Shown: positions 16,124 to 24,933 of the stretch, piece by piece
Position numbering within the stretch: the first letter of the stretch is position 1
How the letters are laid out: each line of letters begins with the position of its first letter
Assembly (NCBI RefSeq): GCF_020532675.1
Contig: NZ_JAJAVE010000001.1
Location: 806,001 to 870,000, forward strand
Length of the DNA: 64,000 nt
Source: Methylobacillus gramineus
GTDB lineage: Bacteria; Pseudomonadota; Gammaproteobacteria; Burkholderiales; Methylophilaceae
Direction: 5' to 3'
The notes under the pieces: model-generated
The model's database searches: none
What the model was told of the DNA's origin: nothing
The model's input: only the letters and a program-made list of their open reading frames with translations
Translations under genes and position numbers: made by a program

Positions 16124-17464
16124 TTACTTTTCCTTGCTCGGATCACGACGGGTAATGCCTTTTTCCTTGGCGTAGGCGGCAGACTTCGCCTCAACCAATG
16201 GTCGCAGGAGTGTTCGGTCAGCCTGAATCCAGTCGGTTTTCAGCTGCCACTGCTTGCCATCCCATTGCTGGATGCGTGCAGCACCGCCGCCCTCATGATC
16301 TTCTGGTGTAATGCGCAGAGGCTGCAGCAGGCCGTAGAAACCAATCTTCTTCAAACGTGCATCGTCAATCACCAAGTGCTCGAACGCCCAGCGTCCTTCT
16401 TCCCCATTCAAGGGGCGGTTGCCAAACTTGTTGTATCCGGTGCGCAAGGCTTCCACTGCCAGCACCGCATTGACCAGGCCTATGTTGTAATACACGGCAC
16501 CAAAGAATTTCTTGTCGCGCAGGTCGCTCTTGCCCGTATCCAGGATGTGCTTCTTCAGCTTCTGGTGAATGTCAAAACTGGCACCACCAGGATAAGGAGC
16601 CAAGGCTTGATAGCCTTTCGCAGCAGTACCTGCTGGGATCACATCAGCTTCGGAGCCTGCCCATACATCGCCGATGATGTGGTCAACAGGTATGCCGAAC
16701 CGTGCAGCAGTCTTGATTGCGACTGGGGTGGATACGCCCCAGGTACGCAGGAATACCCAGTCAGGCTTGATTTCACGCACACGACGCCATTGTGGCGATT
16801 GTTCATTCCCAGGGTCTGCTACCGGAATCTGGATATTCTCAAAGCCATACTTTTCGGCCAGCAGCTTGATCGCAGCCTGGGTTTCACGCCCGTATGCAGA
16901 GTCGTGATACACCGTCACAATCTTCTTGCCTTTAAGCTTGTCGAGCCCGCCTTCTTTCTGCGCAATGTATTTGATACCGGTAGATGCCTGGCTGTAGTAA
17001 TTGAACAACAGCGGGAAGGCATAAGGAAACACAGTGCCATCAGTAGATTCTGTGCGGCCACCAGCCGGGTCGATCAAGGGAATCTTGTCGATGGCTGCCT
17101 TCTCGATCAAGGCATAAGAAGCAGGTGTGCTATGCGTAAAGAAGAATGCCAGCGGAGATCCATTTTTCCCTTTCTTGACCCGCTCATATACCTCTACAGT
17201 GCGGTCTGGACTCCATTCCGTTTCAAACTCTTCGTAGTTGATCTTGACGCCGTTAATACCGCCTTCAACCTCATTGATGTAGCGAAAATAGTCCAATGTC
17301 CCCGCCCACCACAAAGTGCCGCTGGAAGCGTATGGCCCAACCCGGTAAGTAGGCAGTGGCACATATTGATCCGCGGCCTGACTGATTGCCGCGGTGCCGA
17401 GGCCCAGCGTGGCGGTCACGGCCACTGCCAGCACTGTGTTAAGAAGAAGAGGACGCTGAAACAT
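16124..17464 (-). CDS. Liv-type ABC transporter substrate-binding protein (copy 2)
   Basis: A periplasmic binding protein of about 446 residues, same family as copy 1. The signal peptide ends at AISQA-ADQYV. ATG at 17464 is preferred because AAGGAG lies 6 bases upstream; an in-frame TTG at 17497 overlaps the livM stop and has no such site. Shared blocks with copy 1 are YRVGPYASSGT, KGKKIVTVYHDSAYGRET and the C-terminal YAKEKGITRRDPSKE. The ligand is unknown; neighbours suggest an organosulfur compound. Confidence 0.88.
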   Translation of the reverse strand: MFQRPLLLNTVLAVAVTATLGLGTAAISQAADQYVPLPTYRVGPYASSGTLWWAGTLDYFRYINEVEGGINGVKINYEEFETEWSPDRTVEVYERVKKGKNGSPLAFFFTHSTPASYALIEKAAIDKIPLIDPAGGRTESTDGTVFPYAFPLLFNYYSQASTGIKYIAQKEGGLDKLKGKKIVTVYHDSAYGRETQAAIKLLAEKYGFENIQIPVADPGNEQSPQWRRVREIKPDWVFLRTWGVSTPVAIKTAARFGIPVDHIIGDVWAGSEADVIPAGTAAKGYQALAPYPGGASFDIHQKLKKHILDTGKSDLRDKKFFGAVYYNIGLVNAVLAVEALRTGYNKFGNRPLNGEEGRWAFEHLVIDDARLKKIGFYGLLQPLRITPEDHEGGGAARIQQWDGKQWQLKTDWIQADRTLLRPLVEAKSAAYAKEKGITRRDPSKEK

Positions 17465-17493
17465 GGTTAACTCCTTGAAAATATATTTGTTAT

Positions 17494-18576
17494 TCAAAAA
17501 CGTAATGGCCAGACGGATAATCTGCTGCGTGCATTCGTCAGCAGCCGTGCAATCCCTTCTGGCTCCTTGATCAGGAACCAGATAATCAATGTGCCAAAGA
17601 TGAATTTCTGGATGTTCTGCAACACTCCCGCATCAACCATCCCGGCAAACAGGGTTTGTGAGACGAAGTCGAGGGCCAGTGGCAATAGCGTGATGAAGGC
17701 CGCCCCGATGAAATTCCCGCTGATACTGCCCAGCCCTCCGATGATGATGATGAACAGGATTTGGAATGAGCGCTGTAAACTGAAACTCTGCACACCTGCC
17801 GACCCAAGGTAGACGAAGACCCAAAGCGCTCCGGCCACCCCCAGATAAAAAGAGCTGACTGCGAACGCGAGTATCTTGCTGTGATTGACACGGATGCCGA
17901 TGACCGCAGCAGCGGTATCCATGTCACGGATCGCCATCCAGTTGCGCCCGGTCTGGCTGCGCGTGAGATTGATGGCAATCCAGGTCAGCAATACCACCAC
18001 CCCTAATATCCAATAGTATTTTCCCTGCGCGCTGGAAATATCCAGGCCGAACACTTCAATGGAGGGAGATGAAATGGTCGCTGAGGAACTGTAGTTGTAA
18101 AACCACGGGAACTTCACGAACACCCATTCGAGCAAGAATTGTGCCGCCAAGCTGCTCACCATGAGGTAAAAGCCCTTGATCTTGGCACTGGGCAGACCGA
18201 AGATTAGGCCAACCAGCGCCGCTATCAAGCCACCCAGGAAGATGGCAACCGGGAAAGACAGATGCAGGTGGGTGAGAAATGCATAAGTAGCAAAAGCCCC
18301 CACTGCCATAAATCCACCTGAGCCCAGCGAAGTCTGCCCTGCATAACCAGTCAGCAGATTAAGACCCATTCCCGCAAGTGCGAGGATCAAGAATGGAATG
18401 ATGATGGCATTAATCCAGTATTCACTGCCCACCCAGGGTATGGCAGCAAGCACCAGCAGCCATAGCCAGGCATAAAGGGATTTGCCATCCTTGATCACTA
18501 CGGGAGCCAAATGAGCATCCAGGCGACCAGTGCGCGGCAGTATCGTTGTGTCGTTCATAGTGTGGTGGGTGTCCAT
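17494..18576 (-). CDS. livM: Liv-type ABC transporter permease LivM (copy 2)
   Basis: A 360-residue LivM-type permease with the signature GMGLNLLTGYAGQTSLGSGGFMAVGAF and coupling region GGLGSISGNFIGAAFITLLP. About ten transmembrane helices follow a 30-residue polar N-terminus. The start is uncertain: ATG 18576 (MDTHHT) and ATG 18558 (MNDTTI) both lack a good ribosome-binding sequence. It is closely similar to copy 1 at 10112-11179. Confidence 0.92.
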   Translation of the reverse strand: MDTHHTMNDTTILPRTGRLDAHLAPVVIKDGKSLYAWLWLLVLAAIPWVGSEYWINAIIIPFLILALAGMGLNLLTGYAGQTSLGSGGFMAVGAFATYAFLTHLHLSFPVAIFLGGLIAALVGLIFGLPSAKIKGFYLMVSSLAAQFLLEWVFVKFPWFYNYSSSATISSPSIEVFGLDISSAQGKYYWILGVVVLLTWIAINLTRSQTGRNWMAIRDMDTAAAVIGIRVNHSKILAFAVSSFYLGVAGALWVFVYLGSAGVQSFSLQRSFQILFIIIIGGLGSISGNFIGAAFITLLPLALDFVSQTLFAGMVDAGVLQNIQKFIFGTLIIWFLIKEPEGIARLLTNARSRLSVWPLRF

Positions 18577-18602
18577 ATCATCATCTGGCTAATATTCATG
18601 CG

Positions 18603-19484
18603 CTATACCCGCTCAATGGCACGTTCGCCAAAGAGTCCAGCCGGACGTATAAACAGAAAAGCCAAGGCGAGAAAATAGGCAAACCACCCGGTAATCCCAC
18701 CGCCAATAGCCGGCCCGATATAGGCCTCGGCCAGGTTCTCGGATGCACCGACAATCAAGCCGCCGGCAATCGCCCCGCCAATGGAAGTGAATCCTCCAAT
18801 AATGAGTACCGGTAATGCCTTGAGCACCACCAGGGATAATGAGAACTGCACACCCTGACGGGCGCCCCAGAGTATCCCAGCGACCAGTCCTGTCATCCCG
18901 GCAACCGCCCAGACGATCTGCCAGATATGATTAAGATTGATCCCGATCGACAATGCGGCCCGGGTGTCATCTGCCACAGCACGCAAGGAAATACCTATCC
19001 TGGTCTGGTTGAATAGCAGCGCCAGCACAGTGACCAGGATCACGGCAGTCACCGCAGCCACCAGATCAAACTGACTGACCAGCAGATCACCGATGAATAT
19101 AGGCACATCATCAATGCCCAGATCCAGTTCATGAACCGTCGCCCCCATCACGCCTTGCGCGATGCCTTCTATGGCGTAGGAAAGTCCGAGCGTCGCCATG
19201 AATAAGGTCATTGGACTGCGATTGGTCAGGGGCCGCAATACGAGTTTTTCGATCAGTATGGCGAGCAGAACCAAGGCCAGAATGGTCAGCAGTATCGCAA
19301 CAACGAATGGCACTCCGGCTTCATGCAAGGTCACGAATAACAATGCAGAGAACAGCAGGATCGATCCCTGTGCAAAATTGAATACGCCGCTAGCCTTGTA
19401 GATCAGCACAAAGCCAATGGCAACCAATGAATACATAGTGCCTGCAAGCAATCCACCTATCAGGGTTTCAAGGAAAAGCATCAT
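18603..19484 (-). CDS. livH: Liv-type ABC transporter permease LivH (copy 2)
   Basis: A 293-residue permease, the same length as copy 1 and sharing the block GGLLAGTMYSLVAIGFVLIY and the end RPAGLFGERAIERV. The coupling loop is GGFTSIGGAIAGGLIVGASE. About eight transmembrane helices. It starts only 9 bases after livG (copy 2), so the two are probably translationally linked. The start is ATG 19484 or the next codon, also ATG. Confidence 0.93.
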   Translation of the reverse strand: MMLFLETLIGGLLAGTMYSLVAIGFVLIYKASGVFNFAQGSILLFSALLFVTLHEAGVPFVVAILLTILALVLLAILIEKLVLRPLTNRSPMTLFMATLGLSYAIEGIAQGVMGATVHELDLGIDDVPIFIGDLLVSQFDLVAAVTAVILVTVLALLFNQTRIGISLRAVADDTRAALSIGINLNHIWQIVWAVAGMTGLVAGILWGARQGVQFSLSLVVLKALPVLIIGGFTSIGGAIAGGLIVGASENLAEAYIGPAIGGGITGWFAYFLALAFLFIRPAGLFGERAIERV

Positions 19485-19493
19485 GCATCTCCC

Positions 19494-20297
19494 TTAATGC
19501 ACCGAGCCCGGTGTGATTGCCCCCAGATAGGCGGCGATCACATCGGGATTTGCTTGTACTTCTGCCGGGGTACCATCCCCCACTTTGCGTCCGTAATCGA
19601 GTACCACGACATGATCAGACAGATCCATGGTGACCCTCACATCATGTTCAATCAGCACCACCGTGATCCCAAGGTCACGATTGATATCCGCGATAAAACG
19701 ACTCATCTCCTGCTTTTCCTCGGCATTCATGCCCGCCATCGGCTCATCCAGCAACAGCAAACGCGGTGATGCGACCAATGCACGCGCCAGTTCCACGCGT
19801 TTTTGCAAGCCGTATGCCAAGTTCCCAACCATGGTGTAGCGATGAGACTGTAATTCCAGGAACTCAAGTACGGCTTCGCTTCTCTCGAGGAACTCAGCTG
19901 ATTCTCGACGTGCCCGCGGAAGTTTGAATGCATGTTCGATAAAGTTGGATCGTCCATGCCGTGACAGACCACTGAGCGTGTTGTCGATCACGCTCATCTT
20001 CTTGAAGAGCGCGATGTTCTGAAAAGTGCGTCCTATCCCGCGCTGCGCAGCCTGGAATGGATGCACCTTGTGGAAATGTTCACTCTCATAATGAATTTCA
20101 CCAGAATCAGGGGTGTAAACGCCATTAAGTACGTTGAGCAATGAACTCTTGCCCGCACCATTGGGCCCTATCAGCGCGCATATTTCACCGCGCTGCACGG
20201 AAAACGAAAGACTGGTGATAGCTTTCACACCTTGAAAAGACAAGGAGATATCCCTGACATCCAGGATAATGTTGCCTGCATGAGAGAGGGTCGTCAT
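19494..20297 (-). CDS. livG: Liv-type ABC transporter ATPase LivG (copy 2)
   Basis: A 267-residue ATPase with Walker A GPNGAGKSS, signature AYGLQKRVELARAL, Walker B RLLLLDEP and switch His LIEHDVRV. The start at 20297 (MTTLSHAG) is chosen over an in-frame ATG at 20321 because AGGAG lies 8 bases upstream and the ATG overlaps the stop of the upstream monooxygenase gene (ATGA). It belongs to the first transporter of the run. Confidence 0.92.
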   Translation of the reverse strand: MTTLSHAGNIILDVRDISLSFQGVKAITSLSFSVQRGEICALIGPNGAGKSSLLNVLNGVYTPDSGEIHYESEHFHKVHPFQAAQRGIGRTFQNIALFKKMSVIDNTLSGLSRHGRSNFIEHAFKLPRARRESAEFLERSEAVLEFLELQSHRYTMVGNLAYGLQKRVELARALVASPRLLLLDEPMAGMNAEEKQEMSRFIADINRDLGITVVLIEHDVRVTMDLSDHVVVLDYGRKVGDGTPAEVQANPDVIAAYLGAITPGSVH

Positions 20298-21703
20298 GCC
20301 GATTTCTCCTGGGCTTGCCATGCTTGCTGCTTGCGCTTGATGCGTTCAATGTCTCGATAGCGTGCGGCCGGATGTGTGGATGGCAGATAGGGGCCATCGC
20401 CAAACAGCTTTTCGCGCAGCGTGCCTTCTTTATACTCTGTGGCATAGACACCACGCCGCTGCAGTTCGGGTACCAAGTACTCAACCACATCCTCAAAGGT
20501 TTCGTGGGCGACTGCGTAGGCCAGATTGAAGCCATCCAGATCGGTTGCTTCCATCCACTGCTCCAGCTGGTCAGCTACCGTCGCTGGCGAGCCAACAAAC
20601 AGGGGGCCAAGACCGCCCACACTGGCCCATTTGGCCAGCTCTTCAATCGTCCAGGTCTTGCCGCCTTCAGCCAGATGCTCAACCGCGGAAATGATGGCAT
20701 TAGTCTCGACTTTGCGTACATTGTCGGTAGGGGCATAGCGACCGAAATCGATGCCTGTCCAGCCCGAAGTCAATACCAAGGCGCCATCATAAGACCCGTA
20801 GCTCTGATACTCCTTGAGCTTGGCATGGGCCTTGGCATCGGTTTCGTCGACCACAATAGTGACCAGTGCATAAATCAAGATCTTGCCAGGGTCACGTCCA
20901 GCTACCGCAGCACGGTTGCGGATATCTTCTACATAAGCCCGTGTGATGTCCTGCGTTGGTGTGGAAATGAACACCAGCTCTGCATTCTCAGCAGCAAAAT
21001 CTTTGCCAGCATTGGAGGCACCCGCCTGGAACAGTACTGGCGTACGTTGCGGCGAAGGTTCGCATAAGTGATATCCCGGCACTTCAAAGTATTGTCCTTT
21101 GTGCCCAATTTCATGGATCTTCTCTGGGATCGCAAAAATCCCGTTTTCACGATCCCTGACCACAGCACCTTCTTCCCAGCTGCCCTCGAACAGCTTGTAA
21201 AGCACTTCGAGGTATTCGTTAGCCACTTCATAGCGATTGTCGTGGCGCTTGAGTCCACCCTGACCAATGTTCTTGGCCCCACTTTCCAGATAGGACGTGA
21301 CGATATTCCAGCCTACTCGACCTTTGGTGTGATGGTCAGCCGTCGATAGACGGCGAGCAAAGGTATACGGATGCTCAAACGAAGTTGACGCGGTGATGCC
21401 TATTCCCAGGTGCTTGGTTGCCAATGCAATCGGATTGGCCAGTTGCAGGGGGTCATTGACCGGAATCTGTACGCCCTGCAAAAACGCATGGTCGTTATTG
21501 CCATGATAGACATCGTAATAACCAATTACATCAGCAATGAAAATGGCATCAAAAATACCTCGCTCCAATATCCTGGCCAAATCAGTCCAGTATTCGAGGT
21601 CTTTATACTGCCAGGCGCGATCACGCGGATGTCTCCATAAACCCGGCGACTGATGACCCACGCAATTCATCTCGAAAGCGTTAAATCGAATAGCTTTAGA
21701 CAT
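20294..21703 (-). CDS. NtaA/SnaA/DszA-family FMNH2-dependent monooxygenase, DmoA-like
   Basis: A 469-residue luciferase-like monooxygenase of the NtaA/SnaA/DszA (SoxA) family. The N-terminus RFNAFEMNCVGHQSPGLWRH and blocks IFIADVIGYYDVY, GRVGWNIVTSYL, CEPSPQRTPVLFQAGAS and WTGIDFGRY strongly resemble dimethylsulfide monooxygenase DmoA. Family members cleave C-S or C-N bonds using FMNH2 supplied by a separate reductase. The true substrate cannot be fixed from sequence: dimethylsulfide, a sulfone or an aminopolycarboxylate are all possible, and the setting favours a sulfur compound. It lies between msuE (28-base gap) and livG (4-base overlap). Confidence 0.85.
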   Translation of the reverse strand: MSKAIRFNAFEMNCVGHQSPGLWRHPRDRAWQYKDLEYWTDLARILERGIFDAIFIADVIGYYDVYHGNNDHAFLQGVQIPVNDPLQLANPIALATKHLGIGITASTSFEHPYTFARRLSTADHHTKGRVGWNIVTSYLESGAKNIGQGGLKRHDNRYEVANEYLEVLYKLFEGSWEEGAVVRDRENGIFAIPEKIHEIGHKGQYFEVPGYHLCEPSPQRTPVLFQAGASNAGKDFAAENAELVFISTPTQDITRAYVEDIRNRAAVAGRDPGKILIYALVTIVVDETDAKAHAKLKEYQSYGSYDGALVLTSGWTGIDFGRYAPTDNVRKVETNAIISAVEHLAEGGKTWTIEELAKWASVGGLGPLFVGSPATVADQLEQWMEATDLDGFNLAYAVAHETFEDVVEYLVPELQRRGVYATEYKEGTLREKLFGDGPYLPSTHPAARYRDIERIKRKQQAWQAQEKSA

Positions 21704-21731
21704 CAGTGACTCCAGCTGCTGAGGTTGATCA

Positions 21732-22304
21732 TCAAGCCTCCACCGACTCTTTGGTGGTGGCGGATGCGAGCTGGGTGAGGAATGGCAATGCCCTGCCTAC
21801 TGCCAAGGTAATGCGCGCCTGAAGCGCCTCACTGCTGATCTCGTATTCCTCAAAATCCGCTTCGCTGGCGTAGACACCCAGGGGCAATGTCAGGGCCTGG
21901 AAGAAGCTGAATAAGGGGCGCAATTGATGATCAATCACCAGTGCATGTCGCTCGCTCCCACCTGTGGCCGCAAGTAGAATCGGGGTGTTGATCAGCGATT
22001 CGTGATAGACAAAATCAAACAGGTGCTTGAACAATCCGGTGACAGAAGCACGGTAGACTGGAGTCGCCACGACCAGCAAGTCTGCTTCCTCAATCAGACT
22101 GATTTCATCCACTGCAGACTTGGGGAGATCAAGACGGCTCAAACTGCTACCGAGTACCGGCCCCAGTGTTTTCAACTCGATCACATGCAGCTCAATGGGC
22201 AAGTGCTGTTGCAGCTCATGCACAATGGCCCGCAGTAATACGGTAGTACGCGATGGATCACTGAGACTGCCGGAAACGGCAACCAGTTTCAGTTTTCTGC
22301 TCAT
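21732..22304 (-). CDS. msuE: NAD(P)H-dependent FMN reductase MsuE
   Basis: A 190-residue flavodoxin-fold reductase. AVSGSLSDPSRTTVLL binds FMN phosphate, and ATPVYRASVTGLFKHLFD is the second flavin/NADPH segment of the SsuE/MsuE family. It supplies free FMNH2 to the two-component monooxygenases encoded downstream (DmoA-like, SfnG) and elsewhere in the island (SsuD, SfnB and DszC types). It is the first gene after the sigma-54 promoter at 22371-22386 and is the only FMN reductase in the window. Confidence 0.92.
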   Translation of the reverse strand: MSRKLKLVAVSGSLSDPSRTTVLLRAIVHELQQHLPIELHVIELKTLGPVLGSSLSRLDLPKSAVDEISLIEEADLLVVATPVYRASVTGLFKHLFDFVYHESLINTPILLAATGGSERHALVIDHQLRPLFSFFQALTLPLGVYASEADFEEYEISSEALQARITLAVGRALPFLTQLASATTKESVEA

Positions 22305-22370
22305 AATGACTCCAGTCTACTTATTCTTTTTTGCAATGGTTTCAGCCCATGCAAATAACAATTAGTAGAT

Positions 22371-22386
22371 AGCAGCATCCGTGCCA
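22371..22386 (-). promoter_or_regulatory. Sigma-54 promoter of the msuE operon
   Basis: Minus strand TGGCACGGATGCTGCT: -24 half TGGCACG is perfect and -12 half CTGCT differs by one base from TTGCW. GG and GC are at the exact 12-base register. Transcription would start near 22360, about 55 bases before msuE. Confidence 0.8.
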
Positions 22387-22471
22387 GCATTAAAAATATA
22401 TAAAATTCAGACAGTTATATAAATTTCCTCATCCAAATGCATGTTGATATCCATGCTGAATGCTGAACAAC

Positions 22472-22487
22472 TGCTTGTATATCAGCA
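22472..22487. promoter_or_regulatory. Candidate SfnR enhancer site (msuE side)
   Basis: TGCTTGTATATCAGCA: its reverse complement is identical, base for base, to the site at 30927-30942. Sixteen identical bases in two separate control regions is unlikely to be chance. It lies 86 bases upstream of the msuE -24/-12 element. Confidence 0.65.
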
Positions 22488-22536
22488 GCACAATGAAGCA
22501 GATTTCTATTAAATACCCCGAATACCCCTACTAGTA

Positions 22537-22552
22537 TGCTGATTAATCAGCA
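22537..22552. promoter_or_regulatory. Candidate SfnR enhancer site (sfnB side)
   Basis: TGCTGATTAATCAGCA is a perfect 16-bp palindrome, 86 bases upstream of the sfnB -24/-12 element. It shares TGCT-N8-AGCA with the other sites. Confidence 0.65.
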
Positions 22553-22637
22553 CCCATAAAGCAACCTGCTGTTTGAATAGGTGCACACCGGACATAATTT
22601 ATAAATAATATTGTTAAGAATCAATCGGATGGATTCG

Positions 22638-22653
22638 TGGCACGTTAAATGCA
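22638..22653 (+). promoter_or_regulatory. Sigma-54 promoter of sfnB (first copy)
   Basis: TGGCACGTTAAATGCA: perfect -24 half and ATGCA in place of TTGCA at -12, in the exact register. Transcription would start near 22664, about 55 bases before the start codon. Confidence 0.8.
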
Positions 22654-22717
22654 GTGTGTAGTATCAGATAGTCACATCCCGTGTATATCGCCTTAACCAT
22701 TTTTTTGAGGGTTATCC

Positions 22718-23953
22718 ATGACTGATACATCGGTACTGCTGGAAGACGCAGACACTAAAGAAATCACCCGCCCGCAGGCGCATATCATTAAGAGTGATGC
22801 GGAAGCCATAGAAGTGGCTAAACGCGTTGCAGCAGAAATTTCCAAGGAAGCAGGCATTCGCGACGCAGAACGTCGCTTGCCACGTGCAGAGTTGGACCTG
22901 TTCTCGCAAAGCGGCCTCTGGGGCATTACTGTTCCCAAGGAATACGGTGGCGCGTTTGTTTCCAACACCACCCTGGCAGAAGTGATTGCCATTATTTCCG
23001 AGGCTGACCCTAGCATAGGCCAGATCCCGCAAAATCACCTATATATGGTGGAAGGCATACGCCTGGATGGCAGTGAATTCCAGAAGCAGTTTTTCTTTGC
23101 TCTGGTATTACAAGGCGTGCGCTTCGGCAATGCCTTCTCGGAAATTGGTACTAAATCCGTCAGCGACGTGCAGACGCGGATCAAACCAACAGAGGGTGGA
23201 TATCTGCTCTCCGGCAAAAAATTCTACTCATCCGGGGCTCTGCTTGCAGACTGGGTACCCGTAGTGGCAAAGAACGAGCACGATGACACTATCGTCGCCT
23301 TTGTCAAAAAAGGCGCCAAAGGCCTAACCATTATTGACGACTGGTCCAGCTTCGGCCAACGCACAACGGCAAGCGGCACCACCATTCTGGAAGAGATTTT
23401 TGTACCCACTGAATATGTGCTTCCACACCATCTGGCATTTGATCGTCCCACTACCATGGGGCCAATCGCGCAGATCATTCAAGCAGGCGTGGACACCGGC
23501 ATCGCACGGGCAGGCCTGCGTGACACCATCCAATTCGTACGTAATCATACGCGTCCATGGATAGATACCGATCTGGAGCACGGCTATGAAGATCCCCTGA
23601 CGATCAAGGATATAGGCGATACCCAGATCCGTGTGCACGCCACCGATGCCTTGCTCAAACGTGCCGGAGAGTTTATTGATATCGCCCAGCAGAACCCGAA
23701 TGAAGAAACGGTAGCAGCAGCCTCTATTGCGGTAGCAGAAGCCAAGGTACTAAGTACGGAAACTGCATTGCATGCTGGCAGCAAGCTATTTGAGCTAGCA
23801 GGCACACGGTCGACACTGGCGCAGTTCAATCTGGATCGACACTGGCGCAATGCCCGTACTCACACGCTGCATGACCCGGTACGCTGGAAATACTATGCCG
23901 TGGGTAATTACGCGCTGAATGGCGTCAATCCACCACGGCACCCTTGGATCTAG
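22718..23953 (+). CDS. sfnB: SfnB-family sulfur acquisition oxidoreductase (copy 1)
   Basis: A 411-residue acyl-CoA-dehydrogenase-fold flavoprotein of the SfnB/DszC subgroup. FSQSGLWGITVPKEYGG is the N-terminal domain signature. SSFGQRTTASGT lies in the beta domain near the flavin, and [37 protein letters not shown] closes the C-terminal domain as in SfnB. These proteins use FMNH2 as monooxygenases rather than oxidising CoA esters, and SfnB is linked to dimethylsulfone/sulfonate use in Pseudomonas; the exact reaction is not settled. A second copy lies at 25758-26978. Confidence 0.9.
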   Translation: MTDTSVLLEDADTKEITRPQAHIIKSDAEAIEVAKRVAAEISKEAGIRDAERRLPRAELDLFSQSGLWGITVPKEYGGAFVSNTTLAEVIAIISEADPSIGQIPQNHLYMVEGIRLDGSEFQKQFFFALVLQGVRFGNAFSEIGTKSVSDVQTRIKPTEGGYLLSGKKFYSSGALLADWVPVVAKNEHDDTIVAFVKKGAKGLTIIDDWSSFGQRTTASGTTILEEIFVPTEYVLPHHLAFDRPTTMGPIAQIIQAGVDTGIARAGLRDTIQFVRNHTRPWIDTDLEHGYEDPLTIKDIGDTQIRVHATDALLKRAGEFIDIAQQNPNEETVAAASIAVAEAKVLSTETALHAGSKLFELAGTRSTLAQFNLDRHWRNARTHTLHDPVRWKYYAVGNYALNGVNPPRHPWI

Positions 23954-23996
23954 CATTGTTTCAAGCGTGCTCTGATGCCATGACACACGCCATCTG

Positions 23997-24030
23997 GGCA
24001 TGCGCTAGCTACACGGCAATAGCGCATGCC
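23997..24030. repeat. Inverted repeat after sfnB
   Basis: Perfect 11-bp arms ggcatgcgcta and tagcgcatgcc with a 12-base loop, 43 bases after the sfnB stop. There is no T tract. It may stabilise or end the sfnB message by a factor-dependent route. The rest of the 279-base gap before the carbonic anhydrase gene shows no gene or clear promoter. Confidence 0.5.
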
Positions 24031-24232
24031 AACCTGGCTGGAGGTTACTGTAAGCACGCATCCCGCACCTGATCAAAGGCCCGGATTGGCGCGCACTGTA
24101 TACCCTGCAACGTTCGGCATCTGATGCACTGTTCTTGAGATGAATGACTCAGAATGCTTCTAGCTTGACGGCTGCAAAGGTACCCCCAAAACCACGTCAG
24201 CATATAGATGCTGCCAACAGGAGATTCGCGAT

Positions 24233-24814
24233 ATGAGTACCTTACTGAAAGAAGTGTTAGATGCGAACCAGCGTTATAGCCATGACTTTTCCAAAGGCGA
24301 TCTGGCCATGCCGCCAGCCCGCCAATTTGCCATACTGACGTGTATGGATGCGCGGTTGGACCCTGCGAAATACGCCGGACTGTCCGAAGGTGACGCGCAT
24401 GTCATCCGCAATGCTGGCGGCCGAGCCAGTGACGATGCCATCCGCTCACTGGTGATTTCTTACAAACTGCTGGGCACGCGTGAATGGTTTGTCATTCACC
24501 ACACCAATTGCGGCATGGAAACTTTCACTAATGACATCATCAGTGATTTGCTCAGCCAAAGCCTGGAAACCGCCAGTGTGGATAGCCAGGGCTGGCATGA
24601 CCATGGCAAAGGACCTGGGGCACCTGAAGGGAAATTTATCCACTGGCTGACCATTCAGGATCTGGCAGATAGCGTGCTGGAAGATGTGGTGCGTATCCGA
24701 TCTCACCCTCTGGTCCCGCATACCATTCCTATCCACGGCTATATCTATGATGTCAAAACCGGAAAACTGAATGAAGTACCTGCAGCCACAGCTGCAGGTA
24801 AGGTGGTCAATTAA
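24233..24814 (+). CDS. Beta-class carbonic anhydrase
   Basis: A 193-residue zinc enzyme that interconverts CO2 and bicarbonate. Zinc ligands are Cys37 in C-x-D-x-R (CMDARLDP) and His90-x-x-Cys93 (HHTNCG); Asp39-Arg41 is the catalytic dyad and [17 protein letters not shown] completes the family pattern. The start follows CAGGAG-type sequence. It lies between two sulfur gene groups but has its own terminator and no visible -24/-12 promoter, so membership in the sulfur regulon is not shown. Confidence 0.88.
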   Translation: MSTLLKEVLDANQRYSHDFSKGDLAMPPARQFAILTCMDARLDPAKYAGLSEGDAHVIRNAGGRASDDAIRSLVISYKLLGTREWFVIHHTNCGMETFTNDIISDLLSQSLETASVDSQGWHDHGKGPGAPEGKFIHWLTIQDLADSVLEDVVRIRSHPLVPHTIPIHGYIYDVKTGKLNEVPAATAAGKVVN

Positions 24815-24896
24815 ACTCTGGGGGGCCACGCTTCCTAATGAAAATTGCAACCACATCAACTTTCCTGACTTAACGATAGCGCTGGCTTTGACTGAG

Positions 24897-24926
24897 CGGC
24901 ACCTTGCATAAAGGTGCCGTTTTTTA
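24897..24926 (+). terminator. Intrinsic terminator after carbonic anhydrase gene
   Basis: Stem CGGCACCTT/AAGGTGCCG with a 5-base loop followed by TTTTTT. Confidence 0.9.
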
Positions 24927-24933
24927 TTCACCA

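Larger units (their letters stand above)
22305..22717. promoter_or_regulatory. Divergent control region between msuE and sfnB
   Basis: A 413-base AT-rich region with two outward-facing sigma-54 promoters (22371-22386 minus, 22638-22653 plus) and two 16-bp inverted repeats (22472-22487 and 22537-22552). Each repeat lies exactly 86 bases behind the -24/-12 element nearest to it. Extra TGCTGAA half-sites lie at about 22453-22467. The stretch 22390-22430 is very AT-rich and could bend or bind IHF, as is usual between enhancer and sigma-54 promoter. Confidence 0.75.

Noticed and set aside
16265-17470. 401-codon open frame opposite the substrate-binding-protein gene
   Set aside because: It lies entirely antisense to a clear family member and has no recognisable domain, so it is a shadow frame.
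24000-24232. Search for a -24/-12 promoter before the carbonic anhydrase gene
   Set aside because: Several GG-containing stretches occur (for example TTGGCGCGCACTG), but none has GC at the required 12-base distance.
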